Shown: positions 33,080 to 44,149, numbered from the stretch's first letter. The stretch: 64,000 bases of DNA from Acrasis kona (GCA_026419775.2 JAOPGA020000925.1:1-64000); one strand, 5' to 3'. Notes: a model not told the origin generated them from the sequence alone. Numbers and translations are program-made.

Positions 33080-35485
33080 ATGTTGTTGAATAGAACAAGA
33101 AGGTTCATACCATTTGGAGCAAAGTATTTTGCGAGAGATCTAAAGAAGCAGGGAGAAACAGGCCGTTTTACTTTGAACCAAGAACTCAGTAATTACTTTT
33201 CGGAACCAAATTCACACAACGCATCTCTTTTGATATCAAGACAGAATGACATTATGATGACTAATAAGATTTATAAAGCCCTTCCCGTTGCATTGAGAGA
33301 TGGAGACGTTAAGAGAATTTTCAATGACAGACAAGGGTTGCTTTCGAAACAAATCATTGATTCCATCGAAACTTTAATCTATCAATCAAAAACAAAGGAA
33401 CTAACGACTATATTAAATGACCTAGATCCTGAAGCACTCGGTCCCGCATCAGAACATTTACTAAAATTGTTCACGTCCCATAAATTGAAAAAAATTTCTG
33501 TATTGTGGCTGTTCAAATTTAAAACAACAGGGTCCTTGAACACAAAAACTTTAGCAGAGCTTCTGCTACTTCATAAAAATGACATTCCGCATGTTGAAAA
33601 GATTTATAACTTTCTTGATGCTTCCGCAAAATATAAAGTCCACTTGACCATGTTGTGCATTTATGCGGAAAAAGACATGATAAAGGCTATGAATTTATTT
33701 CATGATATAAATTTAAAAACAAGAGGTGTGCCTGAGTTTTACTGTGCACAATTAATTAATAAAGCATCCGTTGACGATGTAATAGAGGTTTTTTCGCACC
33801 TAACTAAAATAGAAGCGGGTGTCAATATTAAAACTCTTAACAGAGTTATTAATGTGCTCCATAATCACAATAAAATAGTCCAACGTGTTTTAGATTTTAT
33901 AATTTCACGCAATATGAAACCAGATTATATTTTGTTTTGTACTGTGTTAAAAATCGCACGTGATGCAGATGATGCTGTGTTGGGCGATACAATGTATCGA
34001 TATGCGATTGATAATGGTATAAAACCAAACGAACAATATTCTTCGATGGTCATAAAATTATATTGTAGTTCTGGATCAATTAAACAGGCTATTGGTGTTT
34101 TAGACCAATTTGTTGGTACAGGAGAAGAACCAACTAGATACATGTATACTGTTCTCTTGGATTCTTGTGCAAAGAATAAAGATGTAGAATCTGGAGATAT
34201 TGTCTTTGATTACATGTTCAAGTACAGAACCTTAGACATTCATGCTTGTAATTGTTTAATAAAAATGTACTCCACAACGCTGCAAAATGCAAAGGTTGCG
34301 GATATGTTTGACAAAATGAAAGAAATGAATATTGGTCCGAATTCAATTAGCTTTCTTGGTGCATTCGGAGCTTGTGTTGATCCTTCTTTTGCTGAGCTTG
34401 GTGATCTTGTATGCTCCATATTAAAAAATTCAACCATTGCTGTAGATACGGCAGTATATAACAGCGTCATGACCATGTACGTAAAGACTGGTCGGACAGA
34501 AAGGGCAGTTGAAGTCTTTTTGAATTTCAAATCTATTGGTGCAGAGCCAGACGAGGTGTCTTACAATATCATTTCCAATGCATGTGAAAAGGCTTGTAGT
34601 GATCCACAAGGAGATGCTGTTTTTAAATATATACAAGAGAGTAATTTTGTTCTAACTGCTTCTGCTTATGACTTGTTTATTAAAATGTATTCAAACATGA
34701 ATCGCCCAAAGCAATGTGTTGACATTTTGAAACACATGATAAATAATAGAATACAACCTGATGATACCTCCTTTAGTGCGGCTCTGAATGCTTGTAGCAT
34801 TGTTAAAGATGTTGAATCTGGCAACACTGTGCTCAAGCTCATAAAAGAGTGCCAAGTACAACTTAATGTTCATATCCTCACTAACATGATAAAATTCTAT
34901 GGCTGTACAAATCGCTTTAAAAAGGCAGTTCATCTGTTCTTTGAAAATACAAAAAAAGGTATCCAACCAAACACTGCGACTTGTTGTACAGCTCTTTCGA
35001 TTTGTGGCCAGAATGCTCTCATCAATAACGGACGGGGTATTATTAAGTACATTAAAAAGAAAAGGATTGATCTTAAACCGCCACTAATAAGTGCCATTAT
35101 ATTGTTCTATGGAAAAACCGGATCTCTAAACGAGGCCGTTGACTTTTTTGAGGAGTCGGCTGATAAGTCTAACATTGTTTTCTGGAACATGATTATTCAT
35201 TGTTGTGCGATCAATGCATCCACTGACAAGGCACTGGAGTTTTTTGATAGATTGATTGCTCTTAAAGTAGCACCTGTGAACGTTACTAACAGTGCTGTGT
35301 TAAGGTCGCTGGCGAACAACAGCAACATTGAAATTGCCGAACTTATCTTTTCGCGTCTGGAGAGCGAGAAACTCGCAGATGGATCCTGCTACAACATAAT
35401 GATGGCTCTTTACGCAGACAATGGTTTGTTGTCCAAAAAGAACATGTTGTTAAAAACAATGAATGAGAAGGGCATGAGATATTGA
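33080..35485 (+). CDS. Pentatricopeptide repeat protein, probably mitochondrial
   Basis: A single-exon gene of 801 residues from the ATG at 33080. The N-terminus is basic, hydroxylated and free of acids (MLLNRTRRFIPFGAKYFARD), as in a mitochondrial targeting sequence. From roughly residue 200 onward the sequence is a run of 35-residue PPR units, seen in repeated cores such as GAEPDEVSYNIISNACEKA, RIQPDDTSFSAALNACS and GIQPNTATCCTALSICG. PPR proteins bind organellar RNA one base per repeat and act in processing, stability, editing or translation. There is no C-terminal DYW editing domain or other catalytic domain, so a pure RNA-binding role is likely. Confidence 0.9.
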   Translation: MLLNRTRRFIPFGAKYFARDLKKQGETGRFTLNQELSNYFSEPNSHNASLLISRQNDIMMTNKIYKALPVALRDGDVKRIFNDRQGLLSKQIIDSIETLIYQSKTKELTTILNDLDPEALGPASEHLLKLFTSHKLKKISVLWLFKFKTTGSLNTKTLAELLLLHKNDIPHVEKIYNFLDASAKYKVHLTMLCIYAEKDMIKAMNLFHDINLKTRGVPEFYCAQLINKASVDDVIEVFSHLTKIEAGVNIKTLNRVINVLHNHNKIVQRVLDFIISRNMKPDYILFCTVLKIARDADDAVLGDTMYRYAIDNGIKPNEQYSSMVIKLYCSSGSIKQAIGVLDQFVGTGEEPTRYMYTVLLDSCAKNKDVESGDIVFDYMFKYRTLDIHACNCLIKMYSTTLQNAKVADMFDKMKEMNIGPNSISFLGAFGACVDPSFAELGDLVCSILKNSTIAVDTAVYNSVMTMYVKTGRTERAVEVFLNFKSIGAEPDEVSYNIISNACEKACSDPQGDAVFKYIQESNFVLTASAYDLFIKMYSNMNRPKQCVDILKHMINNRIQPDDTSFSAALNACSIVKDVESGNTVLKLIKECQVQLNVHILTNMIKFYGCTNRFKKAVHLFFENTKKGIQPNTATCCTALSICGQNALINNGRGIIKYIKKKRIDLKPPLISAIILFYGKTGSLNEAVDFFEESADKSNIVFWNMIIHCCAINASTDKALEFFDRLIALKVAPVNVTNSAVLRSLANNSNIEIAELIFSRLESEKLADGSCYNIMMALYADNGLLSKKNMLLKTMNEKGMRY

Positions 35486-35694
35486 GAGCCACGCTTTGGT
35501 TCAGGATAGATTTTTCTCACAGTAGATCATTTACTGCTGGGTGCTAATAAACTCTAATCTTAATTCACTTTAAAAATGATTTGACTGTCACATTATTTTT
35601 TTCACAATACCTCAAAAAGAATATTGTAAGCTCTGGTGCTTTACAATGATCCTCCACATTTTGTTTGAACACCTGGTTTGAGAAATAGACAAAA

Positions 35695-36913
35695 ATGAAA
35701 AGTGCAATTAAAGTTGTCAGATCCTTGCCTGGAGGAAAGTCATACGTGATACAATGGAAAATATTCCCTTGGAGCTTGATACCGAGAGCTGCAGTACATG
35801 TGCCATACATGAGCAGTCAGTTTGCACTTTTTGGAAACACATGGACCTTTGCAACTCTAACTACCGGTGGTGACGATGGTCTTTTCCCTGTGGTTATACT
35901 ACCCATCAATGCCAATTTCACACCGATGAAAATCCACCTCTCCGTTAAATTGGTCCACCCATATGACCCAACTCTTAGTGTCCAACGACCCATACAAAAT
36001 AATGTGGAGTTCGACACTAACGACAACAACTTTTATGGAACTGTATGTTGTTAACAATCAAACATTTCTCGTGCTAACACCATGACACTAGTATTTCTTC
36101 CAAGTTAAGAAAGTTGAAGACTTTATTGAACATGATACATTGCTGATTGAAGTTGGGATGACCATAGAGGAGGAACTCACAGAAGACATTATAGAACTCT
36201 TCGTCGGCGAACTCTACGAAAGAGACAGAGAACAAACATTTTACACAAAATTCCCCACAAATGTATTACATTCAAACTGCGCACTCTACGACACCAACAA
36301 GCGGCGATTCTTCACAAATGACCCAAAATTATTCACAACACAAAACAACACAACAAGCTTTGGGATGATTGTTCAATTCGAAGTACCTCCCAACCAACTA
36401 CATCATGGAATCATTTATTTTGAAGCAAAAGTCATTCGTTACGGAGTTGACTTCGGAGTGGGCTTGGCCAAACTAGGATACAACGGAGGGATGGTTGGAT
36501 GGAGCGAATCAAGCATTGGGTTCCATGCCGACGACGGTTACGTATTCGACGACAGTAGTGTATATTCTCAAACAACCTACCATCTCAAGAGTTATGACGT
36601 TGGTGATGTGGTTGGCCTGATGTATAATTTAAAGACTGGACTCATTGAGTTTAGAGTGAATGGAGTGCTAATAGAAGCAAAGAGTCGCGAAGGAGCCTTG
36701 TTAAACAATTTCAACATGTATCGTAGTGCGTGTCTTGATTTACTTCCAAGCATCACTTCCCATCCACAATCTTGCTTCGAGGTCAACTTTGGACAAGATA
36801 ACGTCAATCAACCCCTGTCATGGAGTGGTTATTTTGATTTGGTGTCAACGCAACGAAGTAACATGCTCAACCTTCAACGCAAAGCTCAATTAACAGATGT
36901 CATTTTTAAATGA
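35695..36913 (+). CDS. MATH-like and SPRY domain protein
   Basis: Two exons (35695-36042, 36092-36913) over a 49-nt intron give 389 residues. The N-terminal 150 residues resemble a MATH/TRAF fold (SYVIQWKIFPWSLIPRAAVH, SSQFALFGNTWTFATLTTGG). The C-terminal 200 form a SPRY domain, with HHGIIYFEAKVIRYGVDFGV, GWSESSIGFHADDGYVF and GDVVGLMYNLKTGLIEFRVN. Both fold types bind peptide ligands, and both occur in ubiquitin-ligase adaptors; the pairing suggests an adaptor. No BTB, RING or F-box part is visible. The MATH call is weaker than the SPRY call. Confidence 0.75.
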
Positions 36914-37086
36914 TTTGTATTTATATAATTAAATATTTTATTCCACATTATTTTCACTTGTCTTCTTTTTGCAGCGAGATCCTTTACTTGTTCCTCAACA
37001 GCTACACACCGGTAAGCAAAAATCGTGTTACTAAATGCGTTTACGCTCGTCCAAAGCAGCAGTAGAATAGTGCACGTGAAGAGCAT
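36886..37086 (-). CDS. Possible small secreted or membrane protein
   Basis: A 66-codon frame begins with a convincing hydrophobic leader (MLFTCTILLLLWTSVNAFS) and continues VAVEEQVKDLAAKRRQVKIM. Its 3' end overlaps the last 28 bases of the convergent MATH-SPRY gene, and a GT after EEQ could instead start an intron. I recognise no family. Real but mis-ended, or spurious, are both possible. Confidence 0.35.
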   Translation of the reverse strand: MLFTCTILLLLWTSVNAFSNTIFAYRCVAVEEQVKDLAAKRRQVKIMWNKIFNYINTNHLKMTSVN

Positions 37087-37174
37087 GAGAATCGAAGTGG
37101 AAAAGTTGTTTCATGGAGTAAAGTATTGGAAATTTAATAAATTTAATTTTTAATTACAAATTATAATTACATCT

Positions 37175-38939
37175 TTACTTGTCCTTCGTCAAATCATCAC
37201 TTTCATAATCTTTAGAATAACTCGAACAAATCAACCGCTCCCTTTCGCGCAAATTCTTTTCTCTTTCTATTTTTCTTAACCTGCGCCTTCGTAACAATTC
37301 AGCATCCTGTTCGGTTAATGAATCATCATTAGGTGTGCATGGAGTTGTCAACTCCTTCACTTCCGAATTTGCGTCGCTATTTTTAGTTGAATGTTCCGTT
37401 TCTGGTTGACCTATTTTTAAAAGAGGAAATTGTGTGTCGGGTTTCACTTGTTCGTCGACTGGATTATTTTTTACAAGTTGCTGTTCAATACAACGCGTTT
37501 CTTGTTGGGATTCTTTTGGATCAGATTCTTCTTGCGAAACATTACGATCGGATTCTATTGGAACGGATTCTTCTTGTGACACCTTTTGATGAGATTCTTG
37601 AGTCGGTTCTTCGGGTTTCTTCTCTACCGTATCGTTCATTGTCATTTCTACTGGTTGGTCCGCCCTCTCCTTATAAGTGTAGGATTGATCAAAGATGTCG
37701 TCATTCTGAACATTCTCAACATCATCCTTGTCATGATCATCTTTTAAAAGTATTTTGAGCTCCTGTACATATAATTGGTAATACTTGAGTTTCAACTTTT
37801 CCCGCTTCCGAACCATCTCCATCAACAATCTCAACTTTTCGAAATCATTCCTCAACTTGATCATTGTTTCGTAACTTTCAAGGTGCGATAAGATTTTTTG
37901 TTCCTTTGATTTCATCTGGTCGACGACTTTGGATTGTTTGTTTCTCCACCAGTCACGTACCGCCATGACGTCGGACGTATCGATTTGAATGTTACAAAGG
38001 CTTGCAAGATCCATCAGTCCGCTCACCGAAACGTAACCATTCTTGAACCCATATTCACGATTAATGAGAGCAATGATGCTTTCAAACTTGGTGTCAGACA
38101 GCGGAAGCCTTGCATGTTCGTTGTAAGTGGTCAACCAATCCTCGTCATCGCTCTGCATGTCATATTCGTTAGCAACGTTATAATTTTGCTTGCACGAAGT
38201 GGTCCAGGATTCTTCGGAAATGTAAGTTTCTGGAAGTTGAAAATGTTTCTCCTCATGAGTTGGCGTAATAGTCCTCACTCCTTCTAGGCCTTGAAATTTT
38301 GGTATCGGTATTTCTAGCACTTGAGGTGCAGGTTCCTGGACGTGCATACTATTGTCTGTGTTATCTTCGCTCTGATCTTCGTCTTGCTTGTTGTTCATAA
38401 GCTAATGCCAAGCGTTAATGACAACTTTGAAAATAAATACTCACATCATCATAATCCTTTAGAGATAGCGAAGGGGGTTTACCTACAACATTCTCAAAGT
38501 TGTTATTTACACAATCTTGTAAGTGCTCCAGACTGTCAAAGTCTTGCGGCCGTATTAATAAAAGTCTCTTGTCTTCGGGCAGTTTCCGCCGCCGCGCGGG
38601 TATTAATGAACCCTTCTTGTCAGCATTCTCAGTATTATCTTTTCTCCTAGATGTTTTTGCTGAGGGTGTGGAAGGTGTAGCAGGTTCATTCTGTATGTCT
38701 GTTTTGATCTGTAGATCTTTCTTTGGTTTCTTGAGCTCCCTACCATTTTCGTCGTCTTTAGCAGGGTATTTTCGAGGTCTCCCACGTTTTTTTTTATTTA
38801 TACTTGGCGAGGTGGAGGTCGACGCCCCAACCTCCTTTTCACCGTCAGGTGATATGGTGTCTATTAACTGTGTGGGAGGCAGTAGTAATGTATTACAGGT
38901 GTTCTTCTGTGGGTATATAGTCGGTGAATTCCGACTCAT
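37175..38939 (-). CDS. Enhancer-of-polycomb-like protein with an AT-hook
   Basis: Two exons (38445-38939, 37175-38401) over a 43-nt intron give 573 residues. The N-terminal part has an AT-hook (NKKKRGRPRKYPAKDD), which binds the minor groove of AT-rich DNA. An EPC-N-type region follows: EEKHFQLPETYIS, then NEYDMQSDDEDWLTTYNEHA (the family YDMDxEDExWL signature), DTKFESIIALINREY and VMAVRDWWRNKQSKV. A helical segment and an acidic Glu/Gln-rich tail end the protein. In yeast and animals EPL1/EPC holds the NuA4/TIP60 histone acetyltransferase module; JADE/BRPF scaffolds share the domain but carry PHD fingers, which are absent here. An AT-hook is not part of the usual EPC layout. Confidence 0.75.
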
Positions 38940-39292
38940 GCAAATGAAATAATTGTGTTTACTTCTATGAGTGTCATGTATTTCGAATCAAGTGAGTATC
39001 GTACGATATTTATGAATAACATCAAGACCTTTAAAAAGTCTTTGTTGATTGTTGAATACGAGGTAACTTCGTCCTACTTCCGCTAAGTTGATTATCTATC
39101 CGTTGAGGTACAGATTTTTTCGGTCAACTATACATTTTGAAGAAGTATGCACTATTGTTATTACTATTCAATATCGCAATACCATACGTACAATAATTGT
39201 TCAACTGGAAGATAATTTAAGAGCTACTTAGGTGTGTAAAGTGATATGTTAAAAGTGTAGTCAACTTAGCCAAAAAAGTTTGAAGTAAGCAC
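38940..39292. other. Intergenic, nothing recognised
   Basis: About 350 bases separate the divergent EPC-like and BRCT-SAM genes. I see no open frame, RNA gene or repeat in it; it presumably carries both promoters. Confidence 0.4.
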
Positions 39293-40393
39293 ATGTCAGC
39301 AGAAACACAGGAGCTTGTCGATCCCAACCTCCCAACAAATAAACCAGAAACCACTGCATCAGAAAAACAAACAATAGATGATGAAAAAAACCAGAATACT
39401 ATAAATGCGCCAGATTCAGAAGCTTCAGATTCGGAGGAGGACGAATCATATCAACCCGACGATGAGCTTAATAACTCCTCAGAATTAGTAAAAACAAGAG
39501 ATAGCGATTATAAATCTGAAGAGGGTGAAGAAGTTACATCTAAGCCTAAATCTGATTCACTTAAGAATCTCTTCGAAGGAGTGAAAGTATCTCTATTGGG
39601 AACTTTTCATGTAAATTGCACATTTTTACACATTCATGACTAATTTAATTAGAACACACAACAAGGTCTTGTTAAATCAATCCGGAACAATGGCGGCATA
39701 GCACGCCAAGGCCTTACTACATTATTCCAAACGAAAAAGGAGCCAACGACACATGTTTGTACGAATGAAGATGCACTTAAAGGATTAGGAGAGGAATTCA
39801 TTAAAAGAATTTCACGCCACAAGATGAAGATTGTAACCGAAAACTGGATAACTGACTGCATTGCTCATGAGAGATTGGTCGACGAAACACCTTACTTTAT
39901 TCCGTCTGTTGAAGAAATAAAAAAAAAGTTTAAGAATGATGAGTCAGACAACGATAAGAGTGATCCCGACTACATTGAAATTCATGTAAAGAAACGGAAA
40001 AAGACTGCTCATACCAACGGTAACGACAAACGTGCTAGAAAAAAAAGAAACATACGAGGTTCCCCGCTTGATGTTAAATTAGAAGAAGAGGTGTCCTTAG
40101 AAGGAATGAATTTGTTAAGTACGTTTGCAATAAAGACTGAAGAAAAATATCAGAATGAAAAAATAATGAAATGGTCTCCTGATGAGGTTACATCATGGGT
40201 GTCCGATTGTGTGAACATTGAAAAAGAAGAATTACAAAAACTTTTAAATTGGGTGTTACAAGAAAGTATCGATGGTGAAGCACTTTTAGAGGTGGACTAT
40301 GTATCCGATCTTGGCGGTCAAGGTTTAAAAGTAGGAACCTGTCTGAAGTTTAGGAAGGCGATTAGACAATTAAAACAAACGGATGAACAATAA
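39293..40393 (+). CDS. BRCT and SAM domain protein
   Basis: Two exons (39293-39610, 39653-40393) over a 42-nt intron give 352 residues. An acidic disordered N-terminus (SEASDSEEDESYQPDDE) precedes a BRCT-like domain (FEGVKVSLLGTFH, VKSIRNNGGIARQGL, THVCTNEDAL, KIVTENWITDCIAHERLVDE). The Trp in WITDC is the conserved BRCT residue. After a basic linker (KKRKKTAHTNG) comes a SAM domain at the C-terminus (MKWSPDEVTSWVSDCVNIEK, ESIDGEALLEVDYVSDLG). BRCT domains read phosphoproteins at DNA damage, and SAM domains self-associate. The product is probably nuclear; I know no standard orthologue with just this pair. Confidence 0.75.
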
Positions 40394-40440
40394 AATAGGA
40401 TAAGTTAACCAACTAACTGTCATAACATAAATTGTACACT

Positions 40441-41450
40441 TTATGAACGTAGTTTTTGAGCAACTTCTGTTACATGTTTACCATAAAATTGCATTTGAGT
40501 CTTTTCCTTCTCACTTATTTGTCTAGATCCATCGCCACCAGCAATAGTTGTAACGCCGTAAGGTGTGCCTCCCAAGACTTCACTTAACTCCATCTGTTCC
40601 TTTGATGAATATGGCAATCCAACAACAATCATACCAAAATGTAGTAGGGCGATGCGTGAGTTGATGAGGACAGCTTCGTTACCACCATGTTGTGAGGCTG
40701 TGCTACCGAAAACAGCTCCTACTTTACCAACAAGAGCATTAGTTGCCCATAATTGTCCCATTGAGTCGAAGAGCTCTTTGAGTTGATATGCCATGTTTCC
40801 ATACTTGCCGGGTGTTCCAAAGAAGATAGCATCATACTCCGAAATTTCTGCCTGTAATAGTCAACGATTAAGAAAATTAACACACTTACGGGTGTGACGA
40901 ATGGAATGTGTTCAAACATTTTTTTAGTTTCGGTAGCTCCAACCTTCGCTATGACTTCGTCCGATAGGGTTTCTTTAACTTGTCTAATGTGAACTTCTGC
41001 ACCATCAACCATTCTAACACCCTTTGCAATCTCTTCTGCACTTGCATACAAGTGACCATAAGTAGAATAGAACAGAACCAAAACTTTAACAAGCTTGTGA
41101 ACTGCGGGAACTGCATGTTCTTGTTGTGAAGTTGATTCTACTTGGTTGACTTTCTGCTCTACTACCACAGGTGCTTCAACAACAGGTGGAACAACCTCCG
41201 GTATAACTTCTACTGTCTTCACTTTTTCAACGACGGCAACTGGCGGTGCGACCTCAACTGGTGCGGTAACAGTTGTTTGTGTAGTTATTACTTGTTCGAC
41301 AGGAACGACATTTGTTGTGGTGATTTCCTCGTTCGCGACTGGTTTATTCTCCAAACTCTCTGGTGCAATTGTATGTAGTTGAATCGGAGAGGTTGTTACC
41401 ACGGGTTGTGAATTTCTTTTATTCTTGCCTTTCGAAAAGCAAGCTCCCAT
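40441..41450 (-). CDS. WrbA-type NAD(P)H:quinone oxidoreductase with acylated N-terminal extension
   Basis: Two exons (40890-41450, 40441-40851) over a 38-nt intron give 323 residues. The C-terminal 200 residues form a flavodoxin-like WrbA domain: the FMN phosphate loop VLFYSTYGHLYASAEEIAKG, then AIFFGTPGKYGNMAYQLKEL and GSTASQHGGNEAVL, with GGTPYGVTTIAGGDGSR near the end. WrbA enzymes reduce quinones by two electrons, avoiding semiquinone radicals. The N-terminus MGACFSKGKNKR fits N-myristoylation of Gly2 with palmitoylation of Cys4, followed by about 100 residues rich in Val, Pro and Thr. The extension probably tethers the enzyme to a membrane. Confidence 0.88.
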
Positions 41451-41612
41451 TCTCTTACAAGTGTGTTTCACAAAAGAACAACGGTCAATTTAGAAATCAT
41501 ACCGCGGGTAAATTCAAACATTAGGTATTAAATAATAGCGACAACAAAATCATTGTTGAAATAAACAAACACACAAAACAACCACAAATCAGTTCAAAAA
41601 TGCAACAAAATT

Positions 41613-44093
41613 TTATTTTTTAGGTAAATCTTCCAGAGGTGGCAAATCATCAAAATCATCATCTTTTGATTTTTTTGAATTCTTTTTAGACTTTTGCTTT
41701 GGAGCAGGAGCGCTCTTCTTCGCCGGCACATTCTTCAAATCTCTTGGTCTTTTAATTTCTTCTAACGGCGGAGGTCCATCATCATCATCAGAATCATCAG
41801 AATCATCATCCAATGGAGGAGGTCCATCGTCATCAGAATCATCGTCATCTTCATCTTTTGATTTTTCATTCTTCGAGCTAAAAATAGCCGAGTCAACCGC
41901 TTTTCTAGCATTCGAAGAAATCAAATCAATGGGTGTGGAAGTGATCACATCTTGATTAGCAGAATCACTTTTTGGGTTGACCACTTTTTCTAATGGCGGC
42001 GGTCCATCATCATCGTCATCTTCATTTTTCGATTTGATGTTATTTGTTTTTGATTTGACCAATGTTTCTAAGGGTGGTGGTCCAGAATCAGAATCGTCAG
42101 AATCATCAGATTCCAATGGAGGAGGTCCAGAATCAGATTTCGAATCAACGATTGGTTTTTTGGATTTTGATGAGGATGAGGATGGGGTACTTGTTGGTAC
42201 TTTAAATGTAGTAGATGATGATTTCGATGTGGATGTGACTGGTCGTGATGTTTTTTTTAAATCTTCTAATGGGGGCGGACCATCGTCGTCATCGTCATTT
42301 AATGTTGTGGTGGTGGTTGCTTTGGGTGGTTGTGATTTTAAAGTTGTTTGTTGTGGTTTGTTGTTTTGTGATTGGAAGCGACTTGGTTTGAGAGGTTCCA
42401 ATGGAGGTGGACCGTCGTCATCTGATAATGTTTGATTTGTGGGTGCAGTGGTGGTTGTTTTGGGTGGTGGAGTTGTTTCTTGTGATTTGACGTTTTGTGT
42501 TTTGCTTTGACTGGGCTTGAGAGGTTCTAATGGTGGTGGTCCGTCATCGTCCGATGATGACTCTTTATTTAATTTCTTCTTGTCTAATGTTGATGATGGT
42601 GTTTTGGATTGTGTAGATGATGGTAATGTTGATGTTTTTGGTTGTGTGGTGGTTGTGTTGTTGCGATTTAATGTTGTTGTTGATTTGTTTGGTGATGGTG
42701 ATGGCATTGGTGTTGGTTTCTTTTGATTATTTTTGTTTTCTAGAGGTGGCGGACTGTCAGAGTCAGAATCAGATTCCAAAGGAGGAGGTCCATCGTCGTC
42801 ATCTAGTGGTTGTTGTTTGGTGGTCGTTGGTTGTGCAGATGATGTTGATGATGATGATGTCGATGTTGATGAAGGAGGTATGATCTTTTTGGGTCTGGGT
42901 TTAATCTCTTCAAGTGGTGGCATTTCGTCATCGCTGCTGTCTTCTTTCTTGTTCTTCTTTTTTGTCTTTTTTTTCTTCTTTTTGGTAGTTGATGCATCAC
43001 TAGGTGTCTCTTTGGATTGTTGTGATGTTGGTGTTTTCTTGATTTCTTCCAATGGAGGTGGACCATCGTCATCTGATAATGTTTGATTTGTGGGTGCAGT
43101 GGTGGTTGTTTTGGGTGGTGTTGGAGTTGTTTCTTGTGATTTGACGTTTTGAGTTTTGCTCTGACTGGGCTTGAGAGGTTCTAATGGAGGTGGTCCGTCA
43201 TCATCTGACTCAACGTTTGATTTATTAGTAGAAATGTTTTTGACGTCATTGTTCTTGGAAGGTGTACTTTGATCATTAGTGGTGGTCGTGACTTTCTTTG
43301 GTGCTTTGAGATCCTCAAGTGGAGGTGGTCCATCATCATCTGATTCTTCTTTATTGGTTTCTTTTACATTCTTCGGTAACGTTTCATCAAGTTTTGGTTT
43401 CTTTGAAACTTGTTTGATTTCCTCTAGTGGAGGTTCGTCTGCTTGTTCTTGAGCGATCTTTACATTCACAGTTTCCTTTACGGGTTTAGGAGTTGTGTGT
43501 ACAGTACTTGTTGGGAGATTCTCAAGTGGAGGAGGACCGTCATTTTCATCATCAGATGAAGTTTGACTTCTGGAGGTTGTGTGATGTGAAGTCTCTTTTT
43601 TCTTTAAAGGAACCTTCTTGGTGGGCAACACACCTATGTTACTACTATTGGCTGTAAACACAAATGGTCCTGCAGGTTTGGGATCCACACCATTATTGGT
43701 TGGGGCAGGTATTGCGTTATTTATGATTGGAATTTGACCAGCTTTCATCACTTCTGGGGAGAATATAAACGAATCAGTCTTTTCTTGGGCTTGCGGTGTT
43801 GAAGATTTTGCGATACCGCTGCCAGGTACCGGGTTTGGCGCACTCTTTACTTTATCTTCCGGACTGTGATTGATTAGGTCATCAACATTATCAAGTTCCC
43901 CAAGCGCGATCCAAGCTAATTCTAAAAGGTCTTCTTGAGTTTTGTGTTCCAATAACCTTTTCAGCGTCTGAATCTCTTGTTCCTGATCTTTTTCCTTCAA
44001 GCGAAGATTTTTTACTTGCTTTGTTAAAATATCATTATGTGTCTGCAAGTGCTTTATCCTCTTCGATAAGCTCTCTATGTCTTGGGACGACAT
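41613..44093 (-). CDS. Acidic PPPLE-repeat protein with N-terminal coiled coil
   Basis: A single-exon frame of 826 residues. The first 60 are a coiled coil (SKRIKHLQTHNDILTKQVKN). From about residue 170 to the end the protein is disordered and built on about 14 copies of an acidic run followed by GPPPLE or a close variant (SDDDGPPPLEPLK, DDDDGPPPLEEIK), plus EPPLE, MPPLE and LPPLE. One block of about 45 residues, including PLKPSQSKTQNVKSQ, occurs twice almost unchanged, showing recent duplication. Linkers are Ser/Thr/Pro/Lys-rich. No folded domain is seen. The regular motif looks like a multivalent ligand for a peptide-binding domain, but the partner is unknown. Confidence 0.8.
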   Translation of the reverse strand: MSSQDIESLSKRIKHLQTHNDILTKQVKNLRLKEKDQEQEIQTLKRLLEHKTQEDLLELAWIALGELDNVDDLINHSPEDKVKSAPNPVPGSGIAKSSTPQAQEKTDSFIFSPEVMKAGQIPIINNAIPAPTNNGVDPKPAGPFVFTANSSNIGVLPTKKVPLKKKETSHHTTSRSQTSSDDENDGPPPLENLPTSTVHTTPKPVKETVNVKIAQEQADEPPLEEIKQVSKKPKLDETLPKNVKETNKEESDDDGPPPLEDLKAPKKVTTTTNDQSTPSKNNDVKNISTNKSNVESDDDGPPPLEPLKPSQSKTQNVKSQETTPTPPKTTTTAPTNQTLSDDDGPPPLEEIKKTPTSQQSKETPSDASTTKKKKKKTKKKNKKEDSSDDEMPPLEEIKPRPKKIIPPSSTSTSSSSTSSAQPTTTKQQPLDDDDGPPPLESDSDSDSPPPLENKNNQKKPTPMPSPSPNKSTTTLNRNNTTTTQPKTSTLPSSTQSKTPSSTLDKKKLNKESSSDDDGPPPLEPLKPSQSKTQNVKSQETTPPPKTTTTAPTNQTLSDDDGPPPLEPLKPSRFQSQNNKPQQTTLKSQPPKATTTTTLNDDDDDGPPPLEDLKKTSRPVTSTSKSSSTTFKVPTSTPSSSSSKSKKPIVDSKSDSGPPPLESDDSDDSDSGPPPLETLVKSKTNNIKSKNEDDDDDGPPPLEKVVNPKSDSANQDVITSTPIDLISSNARKAVDSAIFSSKNEKSKDEDDDDSDDDGPPPLDDDSDDSDDDDGPPPLEEIKRPRDLKNVPAKKSAPAPKQKSKKNSKKSKDDDFDDLPPLEDLPKK

Positions 44094-44149
44094 CCCGTCA
44101 ACTTACGCCAACTAGTTTACAAGAAAACAAATATTTTGTAATTGACGTC

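Noticed and set aside
41977-43086. Several plus-strand frames opposite the PPPLE protein (GGGPSSSS-type)
   Set aside because: They are antisense shadows of the repeated acidic-PPPLE codons and have no start context or introns of their own.
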